Assembly (NCBI RefSeq): GCF_022539665.2
Contig: NC_081332.1
Coordinates: forward strand, 6,910,303-6,974,302
Source: Daphnia carinata
Lineage: Eukaryota > Arthropoda > Branchiopoda > Diplostraca > Daphniidae
Length of the DNA: 64,000 nt
Direction of reading: 5' to 3'
The notes under the pieces were generated by a model that made no database searches, was not told where the DNA came from, and saw only the letters and a program-made list of their open reading frames with translations. Both the position numbers and the translations under genes were made by a program. Of the stretch, positions 1 through 11,460 are shown piece by piece (positions within the stretch are counted from its first letter, which is position 1; the number at the start of each line of letters is the position of its first letter).

Positions 1-23
1 ATAAATTTTATCTTGTGTTACAG

Positions 24-791
24 ATTCAAATGAGAATCATTGATGATACCGTAGGTCAAACATTCGACCTGCTACTTGAAGACTTCGATAATGATGGACG
101 TATTGATTTCCTGCTAACATCATTTGATGATAGATTCGGAGTTAAATCCGGCAGTGTTTATATTTACGAAATTCCTGATGACCTTTTGTAGGAATCTTTT
201 CTTCCCAGATCTACTTAGTTTGATAAATTTCTGAGTGCTAAAAAGAAATTATTTAGAATCAATTTTATGTTATAAATAGTGCTGGCACCTGGGTTCGCCA
301 TATCATCGCTGATAACTTCATTCCTGACGGAGCTAACACGATGTCTCCTGGAACACCACAATCTTTTTATCCTAGCGCTGACTATGCCAATGAAATTCTT
401 CCGGATGGCAGGTGAGACTTAACGTGTAGGTTGTGCAACTGAGAGCCATTCCAAACTTCAATTTGGGTTTACCATCTTTCAGGAACCACCGCAAGTGGAT
501 TCTCGTTAGTGGAGATGATGACGGTAAAATTTACATTCTGCGACCGAAAACTGAAGCAGCTAATGACTTCTCACCCTACGAAAAAACTGTGCTTATAGAT
601 ACAAATGCCCAAACAGCAGGTGAGCGCACTATTTTTTCGGTAAAGCTTAAACTGGTGGTTATAATTGGCTCTTTAATCATCCAGGAAAACCAGCAATAGG
701 CGATTTGGATGGAGATGGTTATACCGATTTCGTAGCTCCCGGCTATTCCGCTAATAAACTTTATGTATTTACATATGCTCCATTGCTTTAA
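24..791 (+). CDS. 3' end of a spliced FG-GAP/VCBS-repeat gene (4 exons)
   Basis: Four exons read as one frame: 24-187, 280-411, 483-619 and 685-791 (stop TAA at 789-791). The introns (188-279, 412-482, 620-684) all have GT..AG borders, and the window opens inside an upstream intron that ends in CAG at 21-23. The protein carries aspartate-rich calcium-loop motifs typical of FG-GAP/VCBS beta-propeller blades: EDFDNDGRIDF in exon 1, SGDDDGKIYIL in exon 3 and GDLDGDGYTDF in exon 4. Such repeats occur in integrin alpha heads and in secreted or cell-surface proteins. No transmembrane segment follows, and the chain ends shortly after the last blade, so a secreted protein is plausible. The 5' part lies outside the window. 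Intron calls rest on frame continuity. Family call is confident; exact function unknown. Confidence 0.85.
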
Positions 792-855
792 AAACCCATC
801 CAGAGCAAAACTATTGCCAGGAATTTTTGGAAATCCTGTGTAAATTTATATGTTG

Positions 856-861
856 AATAAA
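856..861 (+). terminator. Poly(A) signal of the FG-GAP gene
   Basis: An AATAAA hexamer lies 65 bases after the TAA stop, in AT-rich sequence, at the expected place for 3' end formation. Confidence 0.6.
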
Positions 862-899
862 GAAAATGATTAACAATAATAATTAATAATAATGAATAA

Positions 900-1860
900 T
901 AACAATAAAAATAACTTACCAAACACTTCGTGTTGGTCTCTGTTTTAAGATAAGTTTGTCAAATAAAAATCTTCGAATAAAAATTTCGAATAAGAATAAA
1001 GAATCATTAATTTTTTATTCGTTATTGATTGGTTTAATTTAGTGTTATTTTACTCGTTATTCCCATTTACTGTATGCCGTTATTCTGTTTTTATTCGAGT
1101 AAATTTCGACAAATGTGAATACTGGTTTGAAATTTTTTCAGCTTGGGTTGGTTGTGTAGGTATTTCTAATGAACGAGGCGCCTCACAACCATTTAAAAAA
1201 TGGTTTTGTCTTTAAACAAGACTATGAAGCCACCCACTCTCTCTAAATTTTCCGTCGGCGCATAAAGTAAGTGAACGTTGACTTCGACTTTACCCCAATT
1301 TAAAAACCACGTTAAATATTGTTAAGAGCTTTCCAGCTCGGTTGAAGCTCGGTACTCGCCATAATGTCACATAACAATTCTCGCCATAATTAAATGTAAT
1401 AATTAAGGAATAAAACAACATACCAGAATAGGATTTCGATTCCGTTTATCTACCAACGAATAACACTATATCCAACAACGTTAAGTGATAAACCTAGAAA
1501 GCTAAATCAAAACAGCTCGCTGAGACTCTTCTTTTCGTGACTACGTTGTTAAAGATTTCTTTAGAAACTAGTGAGAGTTGACGGTTGACGAAGTGGCAAA
1601 CGTTCACAGCTTGTTACCATATGATTTTAGCAAGCTGAGAAAACTACCTACTCGACTCCGGTGGTTATTTTACACGGACCAACATTTTGCCGTGTTGACG
1701 CGTATGTAGGTCACGGCCAGGACTATTCCTTATCTAAAAGCTGTGCCCTGCTTACAAGAGCATTTTAGTTTAGTTCCTCCTTGGTATCCAACCTCTCTTG
1801 GAGCCTTCGACCGTCCAACCAGTCCCGCAACCTACAATAATATTTGGTACCAGCCAATAA
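900..1860. other. Intergenic, no gene seen
   Basis: AT-rich at first (runs of AATAA and TTATTCG), then mixed sequence. No frame with domain-like content. It ends where similarity to BEL/Pao RNase H begins. Confidence 0.5.
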
Positions 1861-2562
1861 ATGTGTCATATATCATGTCAAAAATACACATTACCCGAAA
1901 AACAAAATCTCACGATTCCCAGCTTGAAGCTGCTCGTTGGCAGAGGGTCTAAATATAGCTCTCATAATTTGTTAGGAGCTCGAAATCGATCTACGGCAAG
2001 TAACCTTCCATACATATCACAAACTGTGCTATATTGGATTCACTCGAAGAACTGCCAATTCGAAGTCTTCGTAAAGAATCATATTGGTAAAATTCTTCGA
2101 AACACAGATCATCGTCAATGGCACAATGTTTCTTGAGTTTCAAATCCCGCAGATCTCTGCAATTGTGGCATTCACCCAAAGGACGTCGATGAGTTGGTCC
2201 AATTCCACAAGTGACCGCAATTTTTGAGTCTTCTTCCATTGGAATTGGTACAGTTGGTAAAAGATTACAGAGACAGAAGAATTGGACGTGAACGGAATCT
2301 GGATTTTTGGTCGTCAAAACCGAAGATGAAAATCACGTAATCGATCGATGTACAACCCGTTTTTCTATTGTGTGAAAAATCCAGCGAATTCTGGCCTGGA
2401 GTCGAGATTCGCCCAGAACACTCGAGGTAGAATAGTGGCGGCAATCTAACTGTTAGAGAGCTGACGGTTGAAGAAATGTTAACGTCGCTAGTGTTGCGCA
2501 TCAAACGTGCTCAAGAATTGTCATTCGCAGAAGAAATTTATGCCTTACGTAAGAATTTGAAC
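1861..2562 (+). pseudogene. Decayed BEL/Pao pol fragment (RNase H to integrase N-terminus)
   Basis: In pieces across frames this matches the better preserved BEL/Pao copy at 23.7-24.4 kb. An RNase H/linker stretch contains WIHSKNCQFEVFVKNHIGKI (2033-2092; compare WIHSKTCRFEVFVNNRIGKI in the other copy). A later stretch, from about 2500, matches the integrase N-terminal linker (QELSFAEEIYALRKNL). Frames are broken several times. The copy stops at 2562, where a TA-flanked DNA transposon begins, and BEL/Pao sequence resumes at 8948. It is a dead relic and a useful outgroup for dating the insertion. Confidence 0.8.
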
Positions 2563-2564
2563 TA

Positions 2565-2587
2565 AGGTAAAAGAGCGAATTGGGACA
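2565..2587 (+). repeat. Left TIR of the 6.4-kb element
   Basis: Exact inverted match to 8923-8945. The inner 13 bases, GCGAATTGGGACA, differ slightly from the GCTAATTTGGGACA motif found in each satellite monomer. A TA precedes it. Confidence 0.85.
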
Positions 2588-3189
2588 GCGTTTAGGCTAA
2601 CAGCCTTTCTTATGGGGAATGCGTGTAAAGCCGATCTGCTAATTTCGGACAAAAACCCTAATTCATTGGACACTTCTGCTAAATCCGGACAGACATATTT
2701 TTAAAAAATAATTATCTCATTCGATTCAGTTTTTGATTCTGAATAGAATTGCCTATGACATTACTGAGGGTGCAATAGAAATTTATTGCGAAATTTATGT
2801 TTCAACAACCAAAACAATGAGCTGTCAAAACGAGACTTCATTTTTCAGGCCTGGTAACTTGCAATTGAAATTCACCTTAAAAACATAAAATATGGATTTT
2901 TAAAATTGTATTAAACACTTCGCTCTTTAAGTAGCCAATAGGTTATAGGTTCCACGGTAAAAACGAAAAATAAATGTGATTCAAATTTTCGAGAAAAAAG
3001 CATAAGCACTTCCCGTAAACACGCCGTAATGTCCGAAATTTTAAACCGAAAAAAATTGTTTTTAACTTGCCCTATCCTACCAAATATCGCCGTAAGAATG
3101 TTCGTCGACTGTTTCGTAACAATGCGTTAAAATTTCTTACTAACGTAGACATATACTATTCATTTAATTGCTGACTGATTTTAGTCTAT

Positions 3190-6100
3190 TTTCCCATAAG
3201 TTCCCATGACGCTAAATCTGGACAGCAGACTATATTGATTTGTATAAGTTGTATACCAAAAATTACAAAACGTTCATAGCACAGTCATAGGGTTTTGGCG
3301 TGCAAGTTTGAAAGTCGGTGGTTCAACCCTACATAGTGACTGAATGTATTTCATTGCTTATATATTTCAGCTCACTTTTTTTAACCATACGAAATTTTTT
3401 TTTCAAGAGAGATTGTTAATTCATTTTAATCATCCAAAGCTAACATTTTTCCAATTATTATTACTTCCCTGGGTTCGCCTAAATTCCGGTTATAAATCAG
3501 AAACTTCATCACCTTAGCCAGCTTACAATATTCATCTAACCTGTGATGGCAATTTTCATATTTTTTACATAAGCTCCCATGGCACTAATTTGGGACATCA
3601 GACAATAAACTAAATAACGTTGGTAGGTTGTGTTTCTATTATCAATCAACAGTGGCATAGTCGTACGGTGTTGGAACACCAACTCGAAGGTTGGTGGTTC
3701 AATACCAGTTGGGGCTCTTGTGCAAATATATTTTTATTACTTGTAATTTTTAATCTTATTTTGTGAGATTTTATGCAATCGCCAAAGACACTTTAAACAA
3801 ACGCAATATCAACAAATCTTGGTATTAATAGATTCGTTTAAATGTTCTCCACAGGGCTGTTAAATATTTTATGAAAATCATATGACAATATTCATCTAAC
3901 CAATGATTTAAATTCTTATATTTTTTACATAAGCCCCCGTGACGCTAATTTGGGACAGTAGACTACATACAAGTAGACATGTTATGCTTTTCAATAATTT
4001 TACACTAACCATGGCATGATCGTAAGATGTTGAATTGCCAACCAAAAGGCTAATGGTTCTATACCGTATGGAAACTATACAACAACTTGTATTTTCTTAT
4101 TTTTGAATTTTTTCGTATTTGATGAGATATTTTAAAATCAATAAAAACATCTTAAACTAAAGCAATATCATCAATACTGGTATAAATAGATTCGTTTAAG
4201 TTTCCTCTACATGGCTGTTAAATATTTTATGAAAATCATATGAAAATATTTATATAATGGGTGATTTTAATTCTTATATTTTTTACGTAAGCTCCCGTGA
4301 CGCTAATTTGGGACAGCAGACTACATAAAAAAAGACCTGTTAAGCATTTTAGTTATTTTCTGTGAACCATGGAAGAGTCGTAAGACGTTCGATTGCCACC
4401 GTAAAGGTTAGTGGTTCTATACTGTCAAGGCACTATTTGTAAGTTTCGTTTTCCTCATTTCCTCATTTTTCCCTTTTTTGTGAGATATTTTGAAATCACT
4501 AAAAATACCTCACACTACTACAATATCAATAATATTAGGATCAATAGATACGTTTAAGCTTTCTCTACATGGCTGTTAAATATTTTATGAAAATCATGTG
4601 AAAATATTTATCTAATCGGTATTTGCAATTTTTATGTTTTTCACATAAGGCCCCATGACGCTAATTTGGGACAGCAGACTACAAACAAAACGACATGTTA
4701 TGCTTTTTAATAATATTTTGTTAACCGGGGCATAGTCGTAAGACGTTCGATTGCCACTCTGAAGGATAATGGTTCTATACTGTCCACAAACTATTTTTAA
4801 GTTTCATTTTCCTCATTTTTCCTTTTTTTTTGAGATATTTTAAAAGTCACTAACGATACATCGCACTACAAAAATATCAATAATATTATAATCATTAGAT
4901 ACGTTTAAGTTTTCTCTACATGGCTGTTGAATATTTTATGAAAATCATGTGAAAATATGCATCTAATTGGTAATTACAATTTTTATATTTTTCCCATAAG
5001 GCCCCATGACGCTAATTTGGGACAGCAGACTACATACAAAAACACATGTTATGCTTTTTAAAAATACTTTATTAACCGTGGCATAGTCGTAAGACGTTCG
5101 ATTGCGATTCCAAAGGTTAGTGGTTCGATACTGTCAAGGCACTATTTCTAAGTTTCTTTTTCCTAATTGCTCATTTCCCTTTTTTGCGAGATTTTTTAAA
5201 AATCACTAAAGATACCTCACACCTCTACAATATCAATAATATTAGGATCAATAGATTCGTTTAAGTTTTCTCTACATGGCTATTGAATATTTTATAGAAA
5301 TCATATGGAAATATCCATCTAATCGGTGATTGCAATTTTTATGTTGTTCACATAAGGCCCCATGACGCTAATTTGGGACAGCAGACTACATACAAAAAGA
5401 TATGTTATGCTTTTTAACTACATTTTGTTAACCATGCCGTAGTCGTAAGACGTTCGATTGCCACCCTGAAGGACAATTGTTCTATACTGGCAACACACTA
5501 TTTTTAATTTTCGTCTTCCTCATTACCTTATTTTTCCTTTTTTTATGAGATATTTTGAAATCACTAAAGATATCTCACACTACTTCAATATCAATAAAAT
5601 TAGGATCAATAGATTCGGTTAAGTTTTCTCTACATGGCTGTTGAATATTTTATGAAAATCATGTGAAAATATGCATCTAGTCGGTAATTGCAATTTTTAT
5701 GTTTTTCACATAAGCCCCCATGACGCTAATTTGGGACAGCAGACTACATACTAAATGACATGCTAGGCTTTTCTGTCAAGTTGTGTTAACCATGGCTTAG
5801 CTGTACGACGGTGGGTTACTGACATAAAGGTTGATGGATCTATACCGCATTGGCACCACACTTAATTTTTTTATTCTCGTTTTTGAAATTTTCCTATTTG
5901 GTGAGATATTTTTGAAATCACTAAGAACACCTTAAACTAAAGATATATCAATAATATTGGTGCCAATTGATTTGTTTTAGTTTTCTCTGCATGGATGTTG
6001 AATATTTTGTGAAAATCATGTCACAATATTTATCTAATCAGTGATCGCAATTCTTATGTTTTTTACATAAGCTCCCACGACACTAATTTGGGACAGCAGA

Positions 6101-7453
6101 CTACGTTTTAAGACACATGTTATGCTTTTCAAGAAATTTTTATTCAGCATGGCATGACCGTACGATGTTGGATTGCCAACCTAAAGGCTGACGGATCTAT
6201 ACTCTATGGGAACTATGTATATATTTTTTTCTCTATTTTGTAATTTTTTACAATTTGGTGAGATATTTTGAAATCACTTAGTACACCTTATACTAAAGCA
6301 ATATCATCAATACTGGTATCAATAGATTCGTTTAAGTTTCCTTTACATGGCTGTTGAATATTTTATGAAAATCATGTGAGAATATTTATCTAATGGCTGA
6401 TTGTAATTCTTATCCATTTTCCATAAGCTCCCGTGACGCTAATTTGGGACAGCAGACTACATACAGAACGACATGTTATGCTTTTGAACTACTTTGTGTG
6501 AACCATGGCATAGTCGTAAGACGTTCGGTTGCCATACCAAAAGGTTAATGGTTCTATACTGTCAAGTCACTATTTTTAATTTTTTAATCCTCCTTTCCTC
6601 ATTTTCCCCTTTTTTGTAAGATTTTTTAAAATCACTTAAGATACCTTACACCACTACAATATCAACAATATTAGGATCGATAGATTCGTTTAAGTTTTCT
6701 CTACATGGCTATTGAATTTCATATGAAAATCATGTGAAAATATGCATCTAATCGATGATTGCAATTCTTATGTGTTTTACATAAGCTCCCGTGACGCTAA
6801 TTTGGGACAGCAGACTACATAAAGAAAGACATGTTGTGCTTTTCAAAAATGTTTTGTTAACCATGGCATAGTTGTACCAAGACGTACGCTTGCAACCACG
6901 AAGAACTCTGGTTCTATACTGTCAACACACTATTTTTAAGTTTCGTTTTCCTCATTTTTCCCTTTTTGGTAAGATATTTTGAAATCAGTAAAAATGACCT
7001 TTACACTAACACAATATCAAAATATTACGCTCAATAGATTCTTTAAAGTTTTCTTTACATGGCTGTCGAATATTTTATGAAAATCATGTTATAATATTCA
7101 TCTAATCGGTGATTGCAAGTCTTATGTTTTTTACATAAGCTCCCGTGACGCTAATTTGGGACAGCAGACTACATGCTAAATAAAGCGCTTTGCTTCTCTG
7201 TCAGGTTATGTTAACCATGGCATAGCTGTAGGACGTTGGGTTGCTGACATAAAGGGTGGTGGATCTATACCGCGTTGAAACCACATTTAATTTTTCTTAT
7301 CCTCATTTTTGAAATTTTCCTATTTGGTGAGATATTTTTGAAATCGCTAAGAACACCTGAAACTAAAGCAATATCAACAATATTGGTACCAATAGATTTG
7401 TTTAAGTTTTTTCTACACGGCTGTTGAATATTTTGTGAAAATCATGTTATAAT
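3190..7453 (+). repeat. Satellite-like tandem array, about 12 monomers of about 357 bp
   Basis: The anchor GCTAATTTGGGACAGCAGAC or a close variant starts near 3211, 3582, 3944, 4302, 4660, 5011, 5367, 5725, 6082, 6438, 6796 and 7150. Spacings are 351-371 bp. Each monomer then has a stretch like TTAACCATGGCATAGTCGTA, GGTTCTATACTG, and an AT-rich half containing TACATGGCTGTTGAATATTT. Copies differ by substitutions and small indels, so the array is not newly amplified. The first copy (3211) is the most diverged. No open reading frame is shared among copies. Confidence 0.9.
3652..3712 (+). other. tRNA-like module in a satellite monomer (best-preserved example)
   Basis: A-box-like TGGCATAGTCGTA (from 3653) is followed about 40 bases later by B-box-like GGTTCAATACC, which is tRNA spacing. 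A 7-bp stem, CACCAAC/GTTGGTG, lies between them. Other monomers keep the A-box-like part well but have a weaker B box (GGTTCTATACTG). It does not fold as a full cloverleaf by eye, so it is a pol III-type relic, not a tRNA gene. Confidence 0.45.
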
Positions 7454-7616
7454 GTATGGATGTAGGTTGCGACCGCATTCTCTAGATCCTCTGTAGTGTA
7501 AGCCATCTTTGAAACAGAAAAATTAAAAACTCATTAAAATTTATTTTTGTTAGTCAGCATATGTTTACTGGTAATGCAGCTTCCTATCCTTTTATCAAAC
7601 AAGTATTAACATTTAA

Positions 7617-7687
7617 CCACTGCCTGGGATTGAACTTCAGTCCTTACGATCGTAAGGCTAGCGCTTTATCACTGAGCCATCTAACTG
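7617..7687 (-). other. tRNA-like sequence with good A and B boxes
   Basis: On the minus strand: A box TGGCTCAGTGATA, a 16-base perfect palindrome CCTTACGATCGTAAGG at the anticodon-arm position, and B box GTTCAATCCC, which fits GTTCRANYCC exactly. The anticodon loop would have 6 bases, and the T and acceptor stems pair poorly, so a functional tRNA is unlikely. It lies in the right arm of the 6.4-kb transposon, opposite in strand to the satellite modules. Confidence 0.5.
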
Positions 7688-7847
7688 TTGTTGGTAAGTT
7701 TGTATTTATAAACAATATTTGAAACAAAACCCAAAATGCAAGCGGAAATGTTACTTTTTTTAGAGTTTATTTGACGTGGTAGACGCACATCTTTCACGCT
7801 ACATAAATTCATTGGACGAATTAATAAACAAGCAATTTATCATCGAT

Positions 7848-7916
7848 GGTGAGGATGGAACCTCAGACCTTCGTCTCCCTAGCCAAGCATTCATCCGCTG
7901 GGCTACCTCGGGAGTT
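7848..7916 (-). other. Second tRNA-like sequence in the right arm
   Basis: On the minus strand TAGCCCAGCGG matches the A-box consensus, and AGGTTCCATCCTC resembles a B box inside a TGAGG/CCTCA stem. The loop is one base short. Read as a tRNA-derived relic inside the transposon. Confidence 0.4.
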
Positions 7917-8922
7917 TTCGAGAAAAAAATCCCGCCATCCCATTTTCTTCGCAAACAATGTCCCAAATTAGTGCTTTTACGTAAAGCGTAAACAAATGGG
8001 ACTTTGACCGGAAGGGGAAAACAGTTTTTAAAAATATTTTTACTTAAACATAATAACCTATTTGTAAATTTCTATTAGGAAAAGTAAAAAGACCATGAAA
8101 AGCGTGAAAAACTACTGGAATTCCAGAAACATTTGGAAAAAAGCTAGTGTCCTAACAAGGGACAACAGTTTCCTAAGAAATTCTTGTTTACTATCTCATA
8201 AGATGAGACAAAAAATACCAAATTACCTTTAAAATTACAAAGAGTATGTTAGCTCTGAAGTTACGAAAAAAAATGTGAAGGGATGTAAGTTAATAAAAAA
8301 AAAAGCTGCGTGGATGAAGCCAGACTAGAATCTAAGTCCTCAAAGTATTTTTTTGCAATTTCTACCAAAAGGATACAAAAAAAACGTAAAGATATCCCAC
8401 ATCAATCGATTTCTTTTTGAATTCTGCATCGATTGATGTAAAACTCTTGAAAAAAAATGTGTTTTGTTTTTTTCGAAAATATCTGTGTCCCAAATTAGCG
8501 TCGGCTGTCCCAAATTAGCAAGAATGGTTTTTTTTTTCTTATTGTTGACATTGGCATAAAATTAGTATTTAATGGGACAGACTTGTACTTAATTTGTAGT
8601 CCTTAACTTTCTCTACGGTTTGATATAATTAGTTAATGGGTTTCTTCAATTTTACCTTATATATTTCCTGTGTCGTCTAGGTGTCAACTTATAAGTAGTG
8701 CACTGTATACGTTATTCGCCCGCAAGCAATACGCACAGATTTCAATTATCGTTTTCTCGGGTATTGTTACGTTTTATAATTTGCCCTTTGGACAAATTGT
8801 ATAACCCCGCTTTTAGTTTATAATTCCCCTATAAGATGTCCCAATAGAACCATTATTGGTATGCGATTCGTGAAGCGAAGATATGTGCATATGTTGTCCC
8901 AAATTAGCAGGAGTCGGGCCTG

Positions 8923-8945
8923 TGTCCCAATTCGCTCTTTTACCT
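8923..8945 (-). repeat. Right TIR of the 6.4-kb element
   Basis: Reverse complement of 2565-2587 with no mismatch, followed by TA at 8946-8947. A further TGTCCCAAATTAGC copy lies just inside, near 8896. Confidence 0.85.
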
Positions 8946-8947
8946 TA

Positions 8948-9734
8948 CTCCCATCCGACACGAATCCGTCTCGTGACCTCTGACAGTACGGGTTGGTGGA
9001 AGAGGTAGAAGATCCGGAAAACGCTGGATGTGTCTGTTTACGGGCTTGACAATGCGAGCCGTCCACTTGGAAGTAGCAGTCGGAATCAGCATGGAAAAAA
9101 TTTTCCTCGGCTTCTCTCGGTTTACCAGCGTGGGAGAAAACTGAAGGTGGCCTACAGCGACAATGGAACAAACTTTGTCGCAGCCGAACAAGAACTTCGT
9201 CAAGTCTGGTGGATCTGATGAAATGATCTGAAGAAATTAAGGTTGTTTAGGCTGCTGACACATCGAATGGTATTTTTACTCCCTCAAATGGATCTCATTT
9301 TGGTAGGGTATGGAAGAGAATCGTACAGTCTTGCAAACGAGCAACGAAGCATCGGTAATCGTCTCGTCACCTATCGAGTCCTACGAAACGTCGTCGCTGA
9401 AGTGTCAGCTCTTCTAAATGCACGACCACTGACACATCTCAATATGGACCCAGAAGACGCTGATCCGTTGACACCCAATCACTTGTATGATGGAGCTCGT
9501 ACCTACCTTCCCCTTCAGCTGTCAGATTTGGAACATGTGGACGTCACCATGAAACAATTTTTTCAAAGCCAAGCCAGCTTCCAACATTTTTGGAGTAGAT
9601 GGTTACGTGAGCACGTTCCACATCTGAGGGAAACAAGAAAATGGCAGGCAAACCGACCGAACGTTGCCGTGAGAGACTTCGTCCTCGTAATCGAAGCTCT
9701 GTGTTCTGGCTTCGGCCAAACAACAAGAATTTAA
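8948..9734 (+). pseudogene. Decayed BEL/Pao pol fragment (integrase core and C-terminus)
   Basis: Sequence resumes at the integrase region matching 24.74-25.56 kb. Around 9095-9210 it carries the YSDNGTNFVAAEQELRQ catalytic-core segment. A frame at 9243-9734 carries VSALLNARPLTHLNMDPEDA and the C-terminal NVAVRDFVLVIE region that follows BEL/Pao integrases. About 370 bp of the integrase N-terminal part are missing relative to the other copy, next to the transposon insertion point. The protein is broken by frameshifts. A short 3' tail to about 9800 still resembles 25.69-25.74 kb. Confidence 0.8.
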
Positions 9735-9799
9735 CGTAAACATGGAGCGAAATGTATCTTCAAAAGCGTAAATCTTCAGTTATCGTGTTTTACAATATG

Positions 9800-11170
9800 T
9801 AAATAGACTATTGTACTGAATGTCTATATAGACTATATATACAAATGTTTGAACTTTAAACGTCATGAAAATGTTCAAATTTTAAAGTAAACGAAAGATG
9901 GCACATTTGGTGACATAAGCCGTATACGTTCATAGACGTTTTCATAAATTCTGAAAGGTTTTTGATAACAGCAAATTAAAATGTTCGTCACAGCATAATA
10001 CCAAAGTTTGGTTGTCAAAGATTTCCATCAGTCGTTGAAAATGGCATGGGTCCAAGCGTTAAGAAAAAGGCGTCATGTGTTCATCATCAGCTTTAGTGTT
10101 TAATTTTCAAACAAGAAACTAACTTATTACGAATATACGAATTTTATATGCATCAAATAACTTTTTTTATATATTTTTTTATTACTCAACATTTAAAGAA
10201 TACAAATTAGATTTTCTGTTATCTATTATGTAGCGGTAGTAGACTATGAATTATTCAAAATGCAAACCACTTTTGCACACGCTAAACATTATAAAAAAAC
10301 AGCCGTAGCGTCATTTTAGCACATAATTTTTACATTCAAGATTGTAATATCAAATCTGCTTGTGAGTCTTTGCGAGTGTGGTGTTCCTTGGAAGATGTTG
10401 AGCTTGAAAATGAAAAAAATATGGATCCGTTCTCCTGTATCCCAAATGGATGACAGAATTAGTGTTCCTAGGAAAAAGCAAGATAGATCCTCACTTATCA
10501 GAGAATAACGATTCCATTGCATGCTTGCTGCAACTGTTTCTCTCTTTTGTCTGTATTGCAAGTGGTGCCATCTTTTGTCAGACTCTATTACCTTGCTTGT
10601 TTTTCCTTATTGCTGTCTTTCTACCCCTAGAGGTCAGGTTGAACCTGAGTCGATCCCCTCTCTTTTAATTAGAGAAGGGATCGGGATTTGGCCCGATATC
10701 CGATAGGACGTTAAGAGGGGGCTCTGCTGTCAGCTGGCCTCCCTCGCGTAAGTTCTTAAGAAGGAGCAATGCGTGATCTGGCTTCCGTTCGCGTATATTG
10801 TGTGTGTGTAAATATTATGTTATGTGTTATTTTGTATAATCTTTGGTGTAATGTCTGTGTCAGTGTTTGTGTAATAAGTATAAACTGTAACATCCTTTTT
10901 CATTTTCCCATTTTACAATGAAGATCCCTTTATTAACTGGTTTGACGATTTTATTTGTACGTATGGGTTGTTATACCTATTCATGTCGATTATTTACGTA
11001 GAGGGCAACACACACCTAGTACAATAAGGTTACTGTTTAGCCTGTCTAAATTAACGTCGTAGCCCAAGTGAACCTTACGGCGCCTGTTACGTGTATATGT
11101 GCTGCTCGACAGGTAATATGATATTATAATTTGCTTAATTGAACTTATGGTTATCTATGTTATTTGATAT
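9800..11170. other. No gene seen; hairpin cluster at 10.63-10.70 kb
   Basis: Mostly AT-rich. 10634-10648 is the perfect inverted repeat TCAGGTTGAACCTGA. 10651-10662 and 10672-10683 pair around a short loop (CGATCCCCTCTC with GAGAAGGGATCG, one mismatch). 10750-10910 is TG-rich and LTR-like in texture, but no partner repeat was found in the window. Confidence 0.4.
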
Positions 11171-11460
11171 GGATTTTAGGGTGTCTCAGAACACGTCGGT
11201 CACATTGACGTCCTAAGTGTATCCAACTCGGATACGGGTAACATCTTACGGACATCCTGTGGAACTGCCCGACCTCAGGGTTGGATGTCTATCAGGTACC
11301 AACTGAATATTACAAGACAGCCCCGAAAGCTGCCGGTGGAAATCCAAGGGAGCCTACTTAAATTTGGTATAGGGAAAAACAGAATACTGTGGCTGGAATA
11401 GAATGGGGTCTCCCGAACGACAGTCGGATGTTCTACCACTGGACCATTCAACACATATTT
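11170..11460 (-). repeat. Candidate tRNA-derived SINE or tRNA-Asp-like pseudogene
   Basis: On the minus strand, from about 11455 to 11388, there is a D-arm-like TGGTCCAGTGGTAGAA. A five-pair anticodon stem follows (TCCGA with TCGGG), enclosing the 7-base loop CTGTCGT with anticodon GTC (Asp). The B-box position reads CATTCTATTCC and is decayed. The unrelated 220 bases that follow on the same strand could be a SINE body. No poly(A) or tail repeat is obvious, so the SINE call is inference; the tRNA head is seen directly. Confidence 0.4.

Larger units (their letters stand above)
2565..8945. mobile_element. 6,381-bp TA-flanked DNA transposon with a satellite body
   Basis: The ends are perfect 23-bp inverted repeats (2565-2587 and 8923-8945; outer part AGGTAAAAGAGCGAATTGGG). 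A TA sits directly outside each end (2563-2564 and 8946-8947), as for Tc1/mariner/IS630-type target duplications. The flanks are BEL/Pao sequence on both sides, in the same orientation. No transposase-like frame is visible, so it looks non-autonomous. The interior is about 12 head-to-tail monomers of about 357 bp (3.19-7.45 kb), then a right arm with two tRNA-like segments. The motif GCTAATTTGGGACA recurs throughout: plus strand on the left and in the array, minus strand in the right arm (near 7960, 8488, 8508 and 8896). The superfamily is inferred only from the TA target and the TIRs. Confidence 0.8.

Noticed and set aside
3190-7453. CRISPR array
   Set aside because: Monomers are about 357 bp, repeat and 'spacer' are both conserved, and the host is a eukaryote.
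7617-7687. A functional tRNA gene
   Set aside because: The pol III boxes are good, but the T and acceptor stems do not pair and the anticodon loop has the wrong size.
7776-7991. 71-codon plus-strand frame in the 6.4-kb element
   Set aside because: It overlaps a tRNA-like segment on the other strand, has no domain content and is not repeated in the array.
8818-9203. Two minus-strand frames at the transposon/BEL-Pao border
   Set aside because: They cross the TIR and the insertion junction, and the real coding sense there is plus-strand integrase.
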